From the NCBI RefSeq assembly GCF_023101685.1, contig NZ_CP082164.1:8742001-8806000 (forward strand): a stretch of 64,000 nucleotides of DNA, read 5' to 3'. The position numbers and the translations under genes are program-made. Below are positions 46,500-56,032 of the stretch, in pieces. The notes under the pieces are model-generated. The model searched no databases. It had not been told where the DNA came from and saw only the letters and a program-made list of their open reading frames with translations. Numbering within the stretch: the first letter of the stretch is position 1; each line of letters begins with the position of its first letter. Origin of the DNA: Bradyrhizobium sp. 186. Its GTDB lineage: Bacteria > Pseudomonadota > Alphaproteobacteria > Rhizobiales > Xanthobacteraceae.

Positions 46500-47275
46500 C
46501 TTCAGCAGTTTGGGGTTTTTGTTGTAGAACTTGATGAGTTCGGTCGGGTTTTCGATTTCGAGGCCGGTGAACGCCTTGACGTCGTCTTCTCCGACGCCAT
46601 AGACCCAGATGACGCCGTCCCCTCCATTTCTATGGCGATGTCGCACAGCCAGTCTTCGTCTTCACCGAGGTCCTTCGACCTTGGTGATGTCAGATCCGCA
46701 GAACAGCCAGGGCTTCCGCAAGCCGCCGTCGGCGGCATTGTTGGAGAGACACGCGCGTCCAGGAACAGCGTGAAGCTCGCACATCGCTTCAACGCCTTGG
46801 CCAGGTCGTGACCGCGAGACAGTTTGGCGAGCTGTTCGCGCATGTAGACCTGAAGGCCCTCGACGAGAGGCCGGCTCAGCGCCTGTCGCACCTGAAGACG
46901 CGCTTCGGGGCTCCTGCCATTGATTGAGCGTTCGATCTCGAACAGCGCATCGATCCGCCGCACGACCTCGATCGCGGTCGGAGAGAGCGGGATTTCCTTT
47001 TTGCCGGTACCCTTGCGCCGGGCATTCTCCTCGGCCATGGCAAAGAACGGACGCCTTAGCGTGCGACCAGCAGGCAGCCTCCCGGATCAGTCCAGCTGGC
47101 GCCCGGCCAGATAGAGCTGGTTGTACCCGTCATAAGCGTCCGCCTGCAGGATGCCGGCATACCGAGCCAGCTGCACTTGGGCATGCTCGCCCTTGCGGTC
47201 GCGTGAGTAATAGAACATCGCCGCCGGCAGGTCCGAGCCACCAAACGGTCGGGTACCTCCAGCCTGTCGCAGCGA
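46500..47275 (-). pseudogene. IS66 TnpC fragment plus trailing accessory-ORF remnant (element C)
   Basis: From the right: GGSDLPAAMFYYSRDRKGEH, ARYAGILQADAYDGYNQLY, then a stop, and, in a shifted frame, KEIPLSPTAIEVVRRIDALF, EIERSINGRSPEARLQVRQA, MREQLAKLSRGHDLAKALK. The catalytic region ends with frameshifted NNAADGGLRKPWLFCGSD. The last 150 nt, in another frame, read GVIWVYGVGEDDVKAFTGLE and end PTELIKFYNKNPKLLKR, resembling a small ORF that often trails IS66 transposase genes. Multiple lesions; inactive. Confidence 0.75.
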
Positions 47276-47409
47276 TCTTCTCCAGGAAAGGTGACGCTGG
47301 TCTATATTGCCTGCGAACTAAACCCGATGATTGGGTGGATCACTTGTTATGGGCAATACACGCATTCAGCGCCCTGCCCTGTGGCGCGCTACATCAACCA
47401 AACGCTGGC

Positions 47410-47730
47410 TATTTGATTGAAAGAAAAGTACAAGCGCTTCCATCACCGTTTGGGACGCGCGGGTCTCGCTTGCGAAGTTCAAGCCTTGGATCGCCGCCCG
47501 CATCGCGTTCAGCGCTGGTTCGCTGGGCGCTGGGGTAAACCCACAGAACATCTTCCGCGAGGCTGGCACGGCACGACATCGAGAGCCGACTCGCCGGGTC
47601 TGTGACCATAAGAATCGGCCAGAAAGATTTCGTCGAGAGCCGGCTCAATCCTTTGTTTAACGACCGTCTGTGCCACGCGGTCGTCAAGGTGGTGCGGCAC
47701 CGCTGCTGAAATCACGCCGGTAATATCCAT
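47410..47730 (-). pseudogene. Group II intron reverse transcriptase/maturase, internally deleted remnant
   Basis: DDRVAQTVVKQRIEPALDEI and FLADSYGHRPGESALDVV match the RT fingers region. It is followed, in another frame, by FCGFTPAPSEPALNAMRAAI and QGLNFASETRASQTVMEAL, which match the end of RT and start of the maturase domain. The intervening palm with the YADD active site (roughly 190 residues) is missing. No intron RNA domains V/VI could be recognised. Confidence 0.7.
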
Positions 47731-47989
47731 AGATTGTGTGGTTGTTGGCAGTGGTCAACCCGGGGCCGTCACACGACGCTTGATCGAGATCTATGGGCGA
47801 TCGTAACCGGCAAGAATGATGCTCACGATGCGTGGCGGACACCCGTCTTTTGATGATCTTAAGATGTCCGCTGCGCTCTTCCTCTTTTGGTGCGCGGCTC
47901 ACGGCGCTCAGAATTTATGCCGTCGTTGCTGGACCAGCGCGGTTGAGGATCTCGCATGCCGGAGGCGGCGTAAGCCTCGTTTTGAGCTT

Positions 47990-48706
47990 TCAATTAGTCC
48001 CGTGAAGAACGCGGACGAGCGCTGATTTAAGCGATGTTTCAAGCCGGGACAGTTCGGCGAGCGCCAGGATACTGGCACGCAAGAGTGCTGCGAGCCATCG
48101 CAGGAGCAGGCCGAAGTTGTAGCCGGCCGCGGCGAGGACGGCGTCGATGCGTCGCTGATGCGGCCCTTTGAGATAGTTGCGGTCCGTGGGGTGGACGTGG
48201 CCGATGACAGGCTCGACAGCCGCACCATGATGGCGGCACGCTTCGCCAGGCGCAGATAGCTCTGGCGCAGCGGCATATGATTGTGCTTGGCGAACCGTCG
48301 CTCGATGCGTGCTACCCCTCGAAGTTGCGAGGGCACGAGAGCATCTACTCTTCGGCATCGGGGTGTCATTGATAACCAACACCGCATTGTCGCTGCCGAC
48401 AAGCCAGTCGGCCTGATTGAGCAGTTCCGCCTCCAGCGGCGTCGCGTCCCAGACGCGATCGGTGATGAAATCGTGCAGCTGATCGTAACTGCCTGTTGCA
48501 AGGCGTTCCGCTATCGGCTTCACAATTTTGCGATTACCAAGAAGCTGGCACATCCGTCGTCGGCTCTTATGACCTAACCGATCCAAAAATGGCGGGGTTC
48601 GAGCTCGTCTTCCCAATCCGGCGGTCGCGATCCCATTGATCGGCCCTCCAAAGCCGCCCTTACGAATCATTGAAAAATCATTTCGGGAATCCTCACAGGC
48701 CACCAA
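47990..48706 (-). pseudogene. Chimeric remnant: IS701 transposase N-part joined to IS5-type transposase C-part
   Basis: One open frame of 238 codons contains two unrelated transposase pieces. The first (about residues 50-120) reads GNRKIVKPIAERLATGSYDQ, LHDFITDRVWDATPLEAELL and ADWLVGSDNAVLVINDTPMP, the N-domain of IS701 proteins. The last third reads AAVEPVIGHVHPTDRNYLKG, RIDAVLAAAGYNFGLLLRWL, the C-terminal end of an IS5-group transposase. Neither has a catalytic triad. It is an accidental fusion, not a functional gene. Confidence 0.75.
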
Positions 48707-49213
48707 ACTGACGAACCTGCCAAAGTAGTGCTGGTATCAGAGACCTTGAGAGCCTCCAGCCGACATTTCCAAGATCGTTTGCCTGCAGAACCTGGTCTTT
48801 CCTCATCGTCACCTCGAATGCGCGGATCGGTTTCAATACGGACGCTGCAGCGGCTGCCCTGAGGCTCGAAAGAAAAACCGGACTATACCACGGCGGTTTC
48901 GTCCGCGATTGTCACAGACAATGAGCAGACTATCGGGATCGATGCTGTCGATATCCCGTCCGAACGCGCTCGTTTGGGAGCATTTCGGCAGACGCCTGCG
49001 TCGTGCGGCTCTCGCCGTGCATGTAGGTCCTCCTTCGAAACGGGTGACGGTCGAGGGCTGTTCAAGCAACTGTCATGCTCACTTGCGTCGGGCGGCGCCA
49101 TTAGCGCGGTTCAGCGCCGAATTCTTACGGCCAGAATCTTTAGTGACGCGGCACAAAATCGAGTACCTTCGTGCCGGCCAAATTATGTGGCTGAAATCCG
49201 CCTGGTTCTGTCG
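48707..49213. other. Intergenic region left of the intact IS3
   Basis: About 500 nt with no recognised gene, repeat or RNA. Confidence 0.4.
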
Positions 49214-49304
49214 TGACTATAGAGCCGGCTCCGCAAATTTGAACAGGTCGATAAGTGGAATTTCTGCCTGACAACGGCGATAATCGCCGCGAGCAGGAGA
49301 GACC

Positions 49305-49613
49305 ATGAGCAAACGACCGCGCCGGAACCACACACCGGCTTTCAAGGCGAAGGTGGCGCTTGCCGCCGTCAAGGGCGACCGGACGATAGCCCAACTGGCC
49401 GAACACTTTGATGTCCACCCCAATCAGATTACGGCCTGGAAGGCCCAGTTGGAGGGCGGTGCTTCCGGAGTTTTCGGATCGGGGAACACGGCGCCGTCCG
49501 CGCCTGCGATCGACGTGAAGTCGCTGCACGCCAAGATCGGGGAGCTGACGCTGGAGAACGATTTTTTAGAAGGCGCGCTCACCAAGGCGGGATTGCTGAG
49601 CGCAAAGCGATGA
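49305..49613 (+). CDS. IS3-family transposase OrfA
   Basis: 102 residues. MSKRPRRNHTPAFKAKVALA and AVKGDRTIAQLAEHFDVHPN are the helix-turn-helix of IS3 OrfA; ITAWKAQLEGGASGVFGSGN and the coiled KIGELTLENDFLEGALTKAG follow. It binds the inverted repeats and dimerises with OrfB. GGAGAGACC precedes ATG 49305. The stop overlaps the orfB ATG (ATGA). Confidence 0.92.
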   Translation: MSKRPRRNHTPAFKAKVALAAVKGDRTIAQLAEHFDVHPNQITAWKAQLEGGASGVFGSGNTAPSAPAIDVKSLHAKIGELTLENDFLEGALTKAGLLSAKR

Positions 49614-50437
49614 TCGACCGTAAGCACGATCTGTCGATCACCAAGCAAGCAGAGATTTTGAAGGTCAGCCGCGGCAGCGTCTACTATCTGCCGCGGCCGG
49701 TTTCTTCTGCCGACCTCGAGATCATGCGGCAGCTCGATCGGCTGCACCTGGAGTATCCCTTCGCCGGTTCGCGTATGTTGCGAGGCCTGTTGGCTTTGCA
49801 AGGGTGCAAGATCGGCCGCCGGCATGTGAAGACGCTCATGCGGCGGATGGGGATAGAAGCGCTCTATCGCCGTCCGCGCACCACGAAGCCCGAACCCGGC
49901 CACAAGATCTATCCGTATCTGCTGCGCGGCATCGAGATCACGCGGCCGAACCAGGTCTGGGCGATGGACATCACCTACATTCCAATGGCGCAGGGCTTCG
50001 TCTATCTCACCGTGGTGCTGGACTGGGCGACACGTCGTGTCCTGTCGTGGCGGCTGTCGATCACGATGGAGGCGGCCTTCTGCGTCGAGACGCTGGAGGA
50101 TGCTCTCGCGCGTCACGGCAGGCCGGACATCTTCAACACCGACCAAGGCTCGCAGTTCACTGGTGCGGCCTTCACCGGCGTTCTCGCCGACAACGGCATC
50201 GCCATCAGCATGGATGGCAAAGGAGCCTGGCGCGACAACGTGTTCGTTGAGAGACTGTGGAAAAGCGTCAAATACGAGGAGGTCTATCTGCGAGCCTACG
50301 AAACCGTCAGTGAGGCGCGACATTCGATTGGCCGGTATCTCGACTTTTACAACGGACAACGACCACATTCGAGCCTTGACGACCGCACCCCGGATCAAGC
50401 CTACTTCGATCTTCCTCCGCTCCGCGCGGCGGCCTAA
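49610..50437 (+). CDS. IS3-family transposase OrfB
   Basis: 275 residues. HTH_21 region: YPFAGSRMLRGLLALQGCKI. The rve core has VWAMDITYIPMAQGFVYLTV (first Asp), DIFNTDQGSQFTGAAFTGVL (second Asp) and AWRDNVFVERLWKSVKYEEV (Glu), then YLDFYNGQRPHSSLDDRTPD. All three catalytic residues and the length are normal, so this copy is probably functional. It overlaps orfA by 4 nt. Confidence 0.95.
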   Translation: MIDRKHDLSITKQAEILKVSRGSVYYLPRPVSSADLEIMRQLDRLHLEYPFAGSRMLRGLLALQGCKIGRRHVKTLMRRMGIEALYRRPRTTKPEPGHKIYPYLLRGIEITRPNQVWAMDITYIPMAQGFVYLTVVLDWATRRVLSWRLSITMEAAFCVETLEDALARHGRPDIFNTDQGSQFTGAAFTGVLADNGIAISMDGKGAWRDNVFVERLWKSVKYEEVYLRAYETVSEARHSIGRYLDFYNGQRPHSSLDDRTPDQAYFDLPPLRAAA

Positions 50438-50476
50438 CCCCGGCAGAAGCTCCACCTATCGACGCGGAGATTCTGT

Positions 50477-51163
50477 TCAGACAACCGGGGCCAGCTCTCT
50501 ATCAACAACGCTCCTCAACTCGTTCCCAGTGAGCCAAACAAGAAAATACTCATTCAGAACATTCTGTTCTACCAGCCGTAACCCGCCGGATTCATGATGC
50601 GCATATCCGTATTGCGCAACGACGCCCTTATCCAGTAGCCATCGGGCTACAAGGCCACATACGAAATCAGGAGCCCACATGGCAAAAGAAACGCCAAATG
50701 CTATTCCTGCCATGATTTTGGGTAAGCTCTGTCCTCTATAATCTTTTCGCACCCAACCATCCCCATGGTAGGCTACTTTGCCGGCCATATTTCTCGCGCT
50801 TGGTGCTATACAAAGTTTACCGTCGTGGGGATGCGCATGTTGGGCCGGATCAGCGTGAAACACCTCTGCAAGATGTTCTGCAAAGTTGGTGCGCGAAAGA
50901 TCATACAGTCGAACGGCCTGTAAAACCGCGACGTCGTCATTCTTGTCGAGACCTATCATCCAAAACCCGCCTCCTGATTTGATTGGCGAGCTATCTAGCT
51001 GGAAAATTGGAGACGTTAGTGCCTTCGTTGGCGTGGTCCGTGCGATCGAAACGTACTTATGGAAATCGAATCCTATAGAGAGCTTGATGCCTCTTTTGGC
51101 GGCGGCATCATCATATACTTGCAGAAACCGTGTGACGTGGAGCGGATTAACTAGGCTGTTCAT
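50477..51163 (-). CDS. Unrecognised protein, C-terminus cut by IS3 (GNAT-like hint)
   Basis: 228 codons, of which about the first 219 are native. The middle reads HGDGWVRKDYRGQSLPKIMA, resembling the acetyl-CoA-binding segment of GNAT acetyltransferases, followed by FAMWAPDFVCGLVARWLLDK. The N-terminal half (LHVTRFLQVYDDAAAKRGIK, FHKYVSIARTTPTKAL) matches nothing I know. The sequence is AT-richer than its neighbours. The frame ends on a TGA inside the IS3 terminal repeat, so the last residues (about VVDRELAPVV) come from the insertion sequence. Function unknown; acetyltransferase is a weak guess. Confidence 0.55.
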   Translation of the reverse strand: MNSLVNPLHVTRFLQVYDDAAAKRGIKLSIGFDFHKYVSIARTTPTKALTSPIFQLDSSPIKSGGGFWMIGLDKNDDVAVLQAVRLYDLSRTNFAEHLAEVFHADPAQHAHPHDGKLCIAPSARNMAGKVAYHGDGWVRKDYRGQSLPKIMAGIAFGVSFAMWAPDFVCGLVARWLLDKGVVAQYGYAHHESGGLRLVEQNVLNEYFLVWLTGNELRSVVDRELAPVV

Positions 51164-51283
51164 TGCTGCACCTTTTCAAGTTGTGATAACCTGCGACATA
51201 GCCTCTGCGACGACTTAGAGACTGTACCTAATTAGCAGCTCCTGTTTGCCTCGCGCCGAATTGATTCGGCGTGGGAGGCTTCG

Positions 51284-51900
51284 ATGCGCAAGGGGCTGTT
51301 CCGGCTGAACAACAATCAGTGGGCTCTGATTGAGCCGCATCTGCCAACGAAACAGACTGACCCGGCGCGCGACGACGCTCGACGCATTCTCAGCGGTATC
51401 ATTCACATGCTCAGTGGGCCCACGCTGGCGCGATTGCCCGCCCGACTATCGTCCTTACACGACGATCTACAATCGCTTCAATCGGTGGGCCAAGCGAGGC
51501 TATTGGCAGGCGATCTTTGAAGCGCTCGGCCGTTGCGGGAAGGACGGCGTCACTTTGTCCATCGACTCCACTTCGATCAAGGCGCATCGCTCGGCAAGCG
51601 GCCGAAAAGGGGGAGCATGAACAGGCGATCGGCCACTTAGGATACGACGGTGACGGCTTTCGCGCCGAAATCATCGATCGTGGTGCCAAGCCGGTCATTC
51701 CAAACAAATCCAACAGAGTCACCCTCCACAGCTCAGCAACGCGCCTATAAGGCGCGCAACGTCATCGAGCGCTGTTTCTACGGCCTCGAGGACTTCAGGC
51801 GTGTCGCAACTCGCTACGACAAGCTTGCCAGAAACCTCTTGGCCCAAGTCCACCTCACCGCCATCGTTGCCTATGGATCAATTAAGCTGAACCCTAGTAT
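51284..51900 (+). pseudogene. IS5-family (IS427-like) transposase, frameshifted and internally deleted
   Basis: MRKGLFRLNNNQWALIEPHL and PARDDARRILSGIIHMLSG begin an IS5-group transposase. The next block (WRDCPPDYRPYTTIYNRFNR, WAKRGYWQAIFEALGR, LSIDSTSIKAHRSASGRKGG) is in another frame. The segment with the second catalytic Asp is missing; YKARNVIERCFYGLEDFRRV, ATRYDKLARNLLAQVHLTAI closes the protein in yet another frame. Dead copy. Confidence 0.8.
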
Positions 51901-51979
51901 TTGCTGTACAGCACCAACAAGGATTGAGACACTACCTAGTCTAGTGAAGGTGACCTGCCACTGCGTATTTCCTCCAGAT

Positions 51980-53300
51980 TGAGTATAAGCAGCCAAGCTG
52001 AAGGCCGCACAGGCTTTGAAGTTCCAGGGATCTGAGTGATCGGCCAGCCCTCCCCGCCCCCTCGAGAGTACGTGTGAGCCAGCATGTCGTTCATCTTCGC
52101 GGTCTGCAGGAGCGTGGCGATCGTCGGGCAGGGGCATGGCTGCCCGCAAAGATCTTTTTTCTCGTGCTGATTGTTGCCGATCGCCCGCTGTTTGAATCGA
52201 TCTCGATGGGCCCTCGCTCAGGAAGCGCTCGAGCGCGATGCACCTCGATGTGGCATAGCGAATCGCCTCGGCGAGGTTTGATTTACCGACACGCGGTGCA
52301 GCTCCTTGTCTCACAGTTGTTGGGTCGAACCAAGCCTTGAGCGCCAGCACCAACGGCTTGCTGCGCTCCTAGCGGACGACGCGGCGCTGAACCGCGCTGC
52401 GGCCCTTGATCGTTTTCTCGATGCTATGGAGAGCGGCGATACGATCGAGCGCTTCAGGACCGTTCTGGACAAGGTCGAACAAGCGCCGCCGCAGATGAGC
52501 CCAGCAGAAGGCAAGCGTGCTCGCTGCGTCAGGCGCGGTGTTGGCAATGGTCTTGTAGACGGTATAGCCGTCGCATTGCATGATGCGTAATGGCCGTCGA
52601 GCAGCTTGAGCGCGTGGACGGTACGGCGACCAAGCCACTGCCGGCGGATCGGCGCCGGCCCACGAAAGATCGTCGCGAGCGATCGTGCATAAGAAGCCCT
52701 TGTTGGTGCGGCCGCGGCTGGCTCAAGCACCGGAGCTGTGTTCTCGTCGGCCGCGATCTTGCTCGCGGTCAGAATGGTCTTGCGCAGCCTGAGAGCCAGA
52801 GCCAGAGCCAACGAAACTCAGCGGCCGCATAGCCGGGCCAGAATGCCAGAACCAAGCGCTATGTCGATACCCTGCGCCAGTAATATCTGCGCCTGCCGAT
52901 ATAGCGGCAGGTGCCAAGCGTAGTTGGCGACCAGCACATGGGCGAGCATCGCCTCGGCCCCGACAAGCCGCCCTTGATCAGCCGTTCTGGTGCCGCCGCC
53001 TGAATCACACCATCCGTGCAGGCCCGGCAGGCATATTTGGGAGCATGGGTGACGATCGCGCGGACCTGCGCCGGGATGACGTCGAGCCGTCGTGAGGTCT
53101 CCTCACCGATCACATGCAGAGGCGCGCGGCAGGACGGATAGTTGGTATCTTCTGGGACACAATCGCGCCGTCGATATGCGGCAGATGAGCCGGAAGCGCA
53201 CCACGGCGGGCGCGGCGCCGTTCAGCACGTTTGCGCGCGCCTCCTGTCGTGAGCGCGTCGTCGCCGGCAACGGTCTTCTAGATGTTCTCGATCGCGAGCT
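51980..53300 (-). pseudogene. tnpC: IS66 TnpC transposase, multiply frameshifted (element D)
   Basis: Family blocks occur in order but in different frames: CLEKLDPEQLQLAIENI, SRRLDVIPAQVRAIVTHAPK, YACRACTDGVIQAAAPERLI, KGGL; then MQCDGYTVYKTIANTAPDAA, LAFCWAHLRRRLFDLVQNG, AALHSIEKTIKGRSAVQRR; then ALKAWFDPTTVRQGAAPRVG and LAEAIRYATSRCIALERFL. The segment carrying the first catalytic Asp is damaged and the C-terminus is absent. Confidence 0.8.
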
Positions 53301-53389
53301 GCAACTGCTCAGGATCGAGCTTCTCCAAGCAGCGACCGAAGCTGCGCGCGTTCCCTGGCGCAACCGACCGCTCGGCGGAGCAATGTTGC

Positions 53390-53497
53390 GGGCATGCAGG
53401 CGCGACCAGTCCAGGCCGTCCACCAGCGCGGCAGGCTGTGATGCCGACGCACGCCGCCACTGATCGGCGGCCAACGGAATGCGGAATGCCCTCTAGC
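53390..53497 (-). pseudogene. tnpB: IS66 TnpB, C-terminal piece (element D)
   Basis: Reads AADQWRRASASQPAALVDGL and DWSRLHARNIAPP, the end of TnpB (AALVDGLDWRRVH type). Continuous with the piece at 55434-55650 once IS1634 and one TCTAGC are removed, apart from a small indel. Confidence 0.75.
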
Positions 53498-55433
53498 CCG
53501 AACTTCCCCTTGAGTAGCGACGTAAGCATTTGAGCTGGCGTGTAATTCCAGCGGGCGTGACGGCGCGTCTGCCTACATTATGGGGCGATAGGAATGCCGA
53601 GCCGATTGAAGACGTCTTGTTGTAGTGGGGTTGGACTTGTGAGCATAGCGGCCGGGGCGTCCTGACCGATGCGAACGATGTTGCGTGTGAGCGTGGCGAG
53701 ATCCTGCAACAGCGTTCGAAAGCTGTGCACGGGCCGGCCATCGTGGGTGTGCTTGCGATTAGCCTTGGTTCTGGCCGCGGCCGAGACTCTGGCCTTGGCG
53801 ACGGGCGAGACGCGCGCGGCGTCGGCGGCCTCGCGGTCGTGATCGTCGAACAGGATCGGGGCCAGCGCGCGGCGCATGTGCCAGACGATGTAATAAGCGA
53901 GCATGCAGAGGAAGACGTGGGCGCGCACGCGGCCAGCGAGGCGATGGTGGATCGGGCGCACCTCCAGTTCGACGGTCTTGATGGTGCGGAAGGCGCGTTC
54001 GACCTGGGCCAGGCTCTTGTAGGCACGCACCGTGGCGGCGGTGTCGAGGTTCTCGGCCGGCACGTTGGTCCGTAGCACATAGAAGCCGTCGAGCGACGCT
54101 TCGTTGGCGATGGCATCCTCGATCCGACTGAAGTCGAACGAAGTGTCGGTGATGGCGAGGTGGAAGTGCTTGGCCATCTTACGCTTGCCCAGCACGGCGC
54201 CGACCTTCAGACCGATCTCATCCTCGCCGCGCAAGGGGTTGCGCTGACGCTGCACGGCGGCCTTGACGCGGGCGAGATCCTTCTCGGTCGCCGCCAGCAA
54301 CTCGCCGCGCTTGCGCCGACGCTCGTCGGCCAGATCCGGGTTGCGGCACACGATCAGGCGCTCGCCGGGGAAGTCGGGGGACGTGATCTCGGCCATATCG
54401 CGATCGTCGAACAGCGACAATTGCAGCGGGCCGCCGTCCTCGGCGAGCTTGCGGATCGCCGGCGCCCGCAGAGCGGTGATCCAATCGAGCCCGGCCGGCA
54501 TCAGATCGGCTTCGATACGGGCGCTGGTGATCATGCCGCGATCGCCGACCAGTACCACACGCGACAGCTTGAAGCGGGCCTTCAGTTTGTCGACTTGCGC
54601 GGCCAGCGTGCTCGGGTCGGCGGTGTTACCTTCGAACACCTCCACCGCCACCGGGCAGCCGTCGGCGGCGCACAGCAAGCCGAACACGATCTGCAGCTTG
54701 TCGGAACGACCGTCGCGGCTGTAACCATGCCGCGCCAATTCGCAATGTCGCCCCTCCAGATAGCTGGAGGTGAGATCGTAGAGCACCAGCGAGCCGTCAT
54801 GCAGATGGCGCTTGGCGAGCGTCGCCTCGATCCCCGGTTGGGCCGTGCCGAGCAGGTCGAGCGCTTCGTAAAGCTCGTCCTCGTCGACGGCGCTGAGATC
54901 GAGCAGTTCGCCCAGCGAATGCGCCGCCGTCGCCTCGCTGAGCTGGCGCGCCGTGGCCAGCTTGGCGGCCGGTTCGATCACCCGTGCCACGATCAAGGCC
55001 AAAGCCAGCCTGGCCAACCGTCTGGGCTTGTCCGGGACAAGGCGATGCAGTCCGAGCTGGCGCGCCATGCCGAGCACCGCGGCCACGTGGCCGTGCGGCA
55101 GCGAGCGCTCGATCCGCAGTTGCTCGGCCGGCGAGACCAGCTCCTCGCCTTTCAGGACGCGGCGCAGCGCATCGATCTTCTCATCCGGCCAATGCGACAG
55201 GTTGGCCAGCGTGCGCGACTTGATCTTGTCGCCCTCGCGATAGCTCTCGCGCAACAGGATCGCGGGCGGTGAGTTGCGGTTGGGAATGCGGGCGACGAAC
55301 ATGCCGGAATCGAATCACGGAAAACTGCCATTCGCAAGCCAAAAATCATCATTTACATGCCTACAAAATCAGCCCGATCCAAACTTCTCAAATCCTCTCA
55401 ACGCTCTAACAAAAATCCCGAGGGGAAGTTCGG
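53498..55433 (-). mobile_element. IS1634-family insertion sequence, complete
   Basis: Perfect 13-bp inverted repeats CCGAACTTCCCCT (53498-53510) and AGGGGAAGTTCGG (55421-55433) bound one long transposase gene. TCTAGC occurs directly outside both ends (53492-53497 and 55434-55439), a 6-bp target duplication. Length 1,936 bp. It is inserted in the tnpB of IS66 element D. Confidence 0.92.
53578..55302 (-). CDS. IS1634-family transposase
   Basis: 574 residues, full length. It opens MFVARIPNRNSPPAILLRES and contains LVLYDLTSSYLEGRHCELAR with the first catalytic Asp, VVLVGDRGMITSARIEADL with the second, and the YREK-like region YKSLAQVERAFRTIKTVELE with the Glu, followed by VRPIHHRLAGRVRAHVFLCM. 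This is the IS1634 branch of the IS4 superfamily. No stop or shift; probably active. The long open frame on the opposite strand (54160-55272) is a codon-bias shadow. Confidence 0.95.
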   Translation of the reverse strand: MFVARIPNRNSPPAILLRESYREGDKIKSRTLANLSHWPDEKIDALRRVLKGEELVSPAEQLRIERSLPHGHVAAVLGMARQLGLHRLVPDKPRRLARLALALIVARVIEPAAKLATARQLSEATAAHSLGELLDLSAVDEDELYEALDLLGTAQPGIEATLAKRHLHDGSLVLYDLTSSYLEGRHCELARHGYSRDGRSDKLQIVFGLLCAADGCPVAVEVFEGNTADPSTLAAQVDKLKARFKLSRVVLVGDRGMITSARIEADLMPAGLDWITALRAPAIRKLAEDGGPLQLSLFDDRDMAEITSPDFPGERLIVCRNPDLADERRRKRGELLAATEKDLARVKAAVQRQRNPLRGEDEIGLKVGAVLGKRKMAKHFHLAITDTSFDFSRIEDAIANEASLDGFYVLRTNVPAENLDTAATVRAYKSLAQVERAFRTIKTVELEVRPIHHRLAGRVRAHVFLCMLAYYIVWHMRRALAPILFDDHDREAADAARVSPVAKARVSAAARTKANRKHTHDGRPVHSFRTLLQDLATLTRNIVRIGQDAPAAMLTSPTPLQQDVFNRLGIPIAP

Positions 55434-56020
55434 TCTAGCCGCTTCCACAGCAGCACCAGCCCAGACACCGGTCGCCAGGCCAAGATCTTCAAACGGTCTG
55501 CTCGCGTGGAATGGAAGACGAAAATTGTTCCCGCGAAGGGATCATGGTGGAGTTACTCGCGGGACCAGTGCAGCGAGACCGTCAGCACCTTTACGGAAGT
55601 CGACCGGCCTCGTTGCTACCATGATCTTCACACCGCCGAAGCCGCGATCGTGTCGTCGCCCTCACGGTCCACAGCACATCGCGCAGCCAGCCGAATCGAA
55701 CCCGGCAGCTGCGCGAACCACCGCACCGCCAATCTCGATGCTGATCGTTGTCGCCGTATTGCCGCTTCCACACACGTCCAAGCGGAACGCAGCTCCGATA
55801 CCACCGGAACGAAATGGCGCATCTTCAGCCGGCAAGCTCAGCAGACCGGAGCGTGCTGCCTTGCGCCAAACGAACATGTGCTGCGGCGCAAGGTCGTGCC
55901 AGCGCGCCGCCTCGGACGCGACAGCGCCCGGCACATGCGCTCCGCCACGAGACGTCCCTTGACCGCATCGCTCCACGACCGCCGACGTCCCGCTCCAACC
56001 TGGATATCACGTTGGCCCCG
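55434..56020 (-). pseudogene. IS66 TnpA and TnpB N-terminal piece (element D), frameshifted
   Basis: tnpA remains: RRRSWSDAVKGRLVAERMC, then in other frames GAVASEAARWHDLAPQHMFV, WRKAARSGLLSLPAED, FVPVVSELRSA and ISIEIGGAVVRAAAGFDSAG. tnpB starts near 55650 with KIMVATRPVDFRKGADGLAA, loses frame, and continues NNFRLPFHASR, GLVLLWKRL up to the TCTAGC at the IS1634 junction. Several indels in each gene. Confidence 0.75.
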
Positions 56021-56032
56021 GTGGTGCTCCAC

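Larger units (their letters stand above)
49214..50504 (+). mobile_element. IS3-family insertion sequence, intact coding
   Basis: orfA and orfB are intact and overlap. The ends are imperfect inverted repeats: left TGAACAGGTCGATAAGTGGA (49240-49259) against the complement at the right (TGAACAG, then GTCGATAGGTGGAGCTTCTG). Beyond these, TAGAGCCGGCTCCG-like sequence pairs with TAGAGAGCTGGCCCCG, so the element probably extends to about 49214 and 50504. The left end lacks about 9 nt present on the right. No clear target duplication. Confidence 0.75.

Noticed and set aside
49258..49267. A further GCAGAAATTC match (as complement)
   Set aside because: It lies in the left terminal repeat of an IS3 element, so it is part of the transposon end and not counted as an operator of the shared set.
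51220..51930. Terminal inverted repeats of the IS5-like remnant
   Set aside because: CTGTACCTAATTAGC on the left and CTGTACAGCAAATAC (complement) on the right share only a few bases; not strong enough to call ends.
54160..55272. 370-codon open frame antisense to the IS1634 transposase
   Set aside because: Shadow of the transposase; low-complexity Gln/Ala/His-rich sequence.
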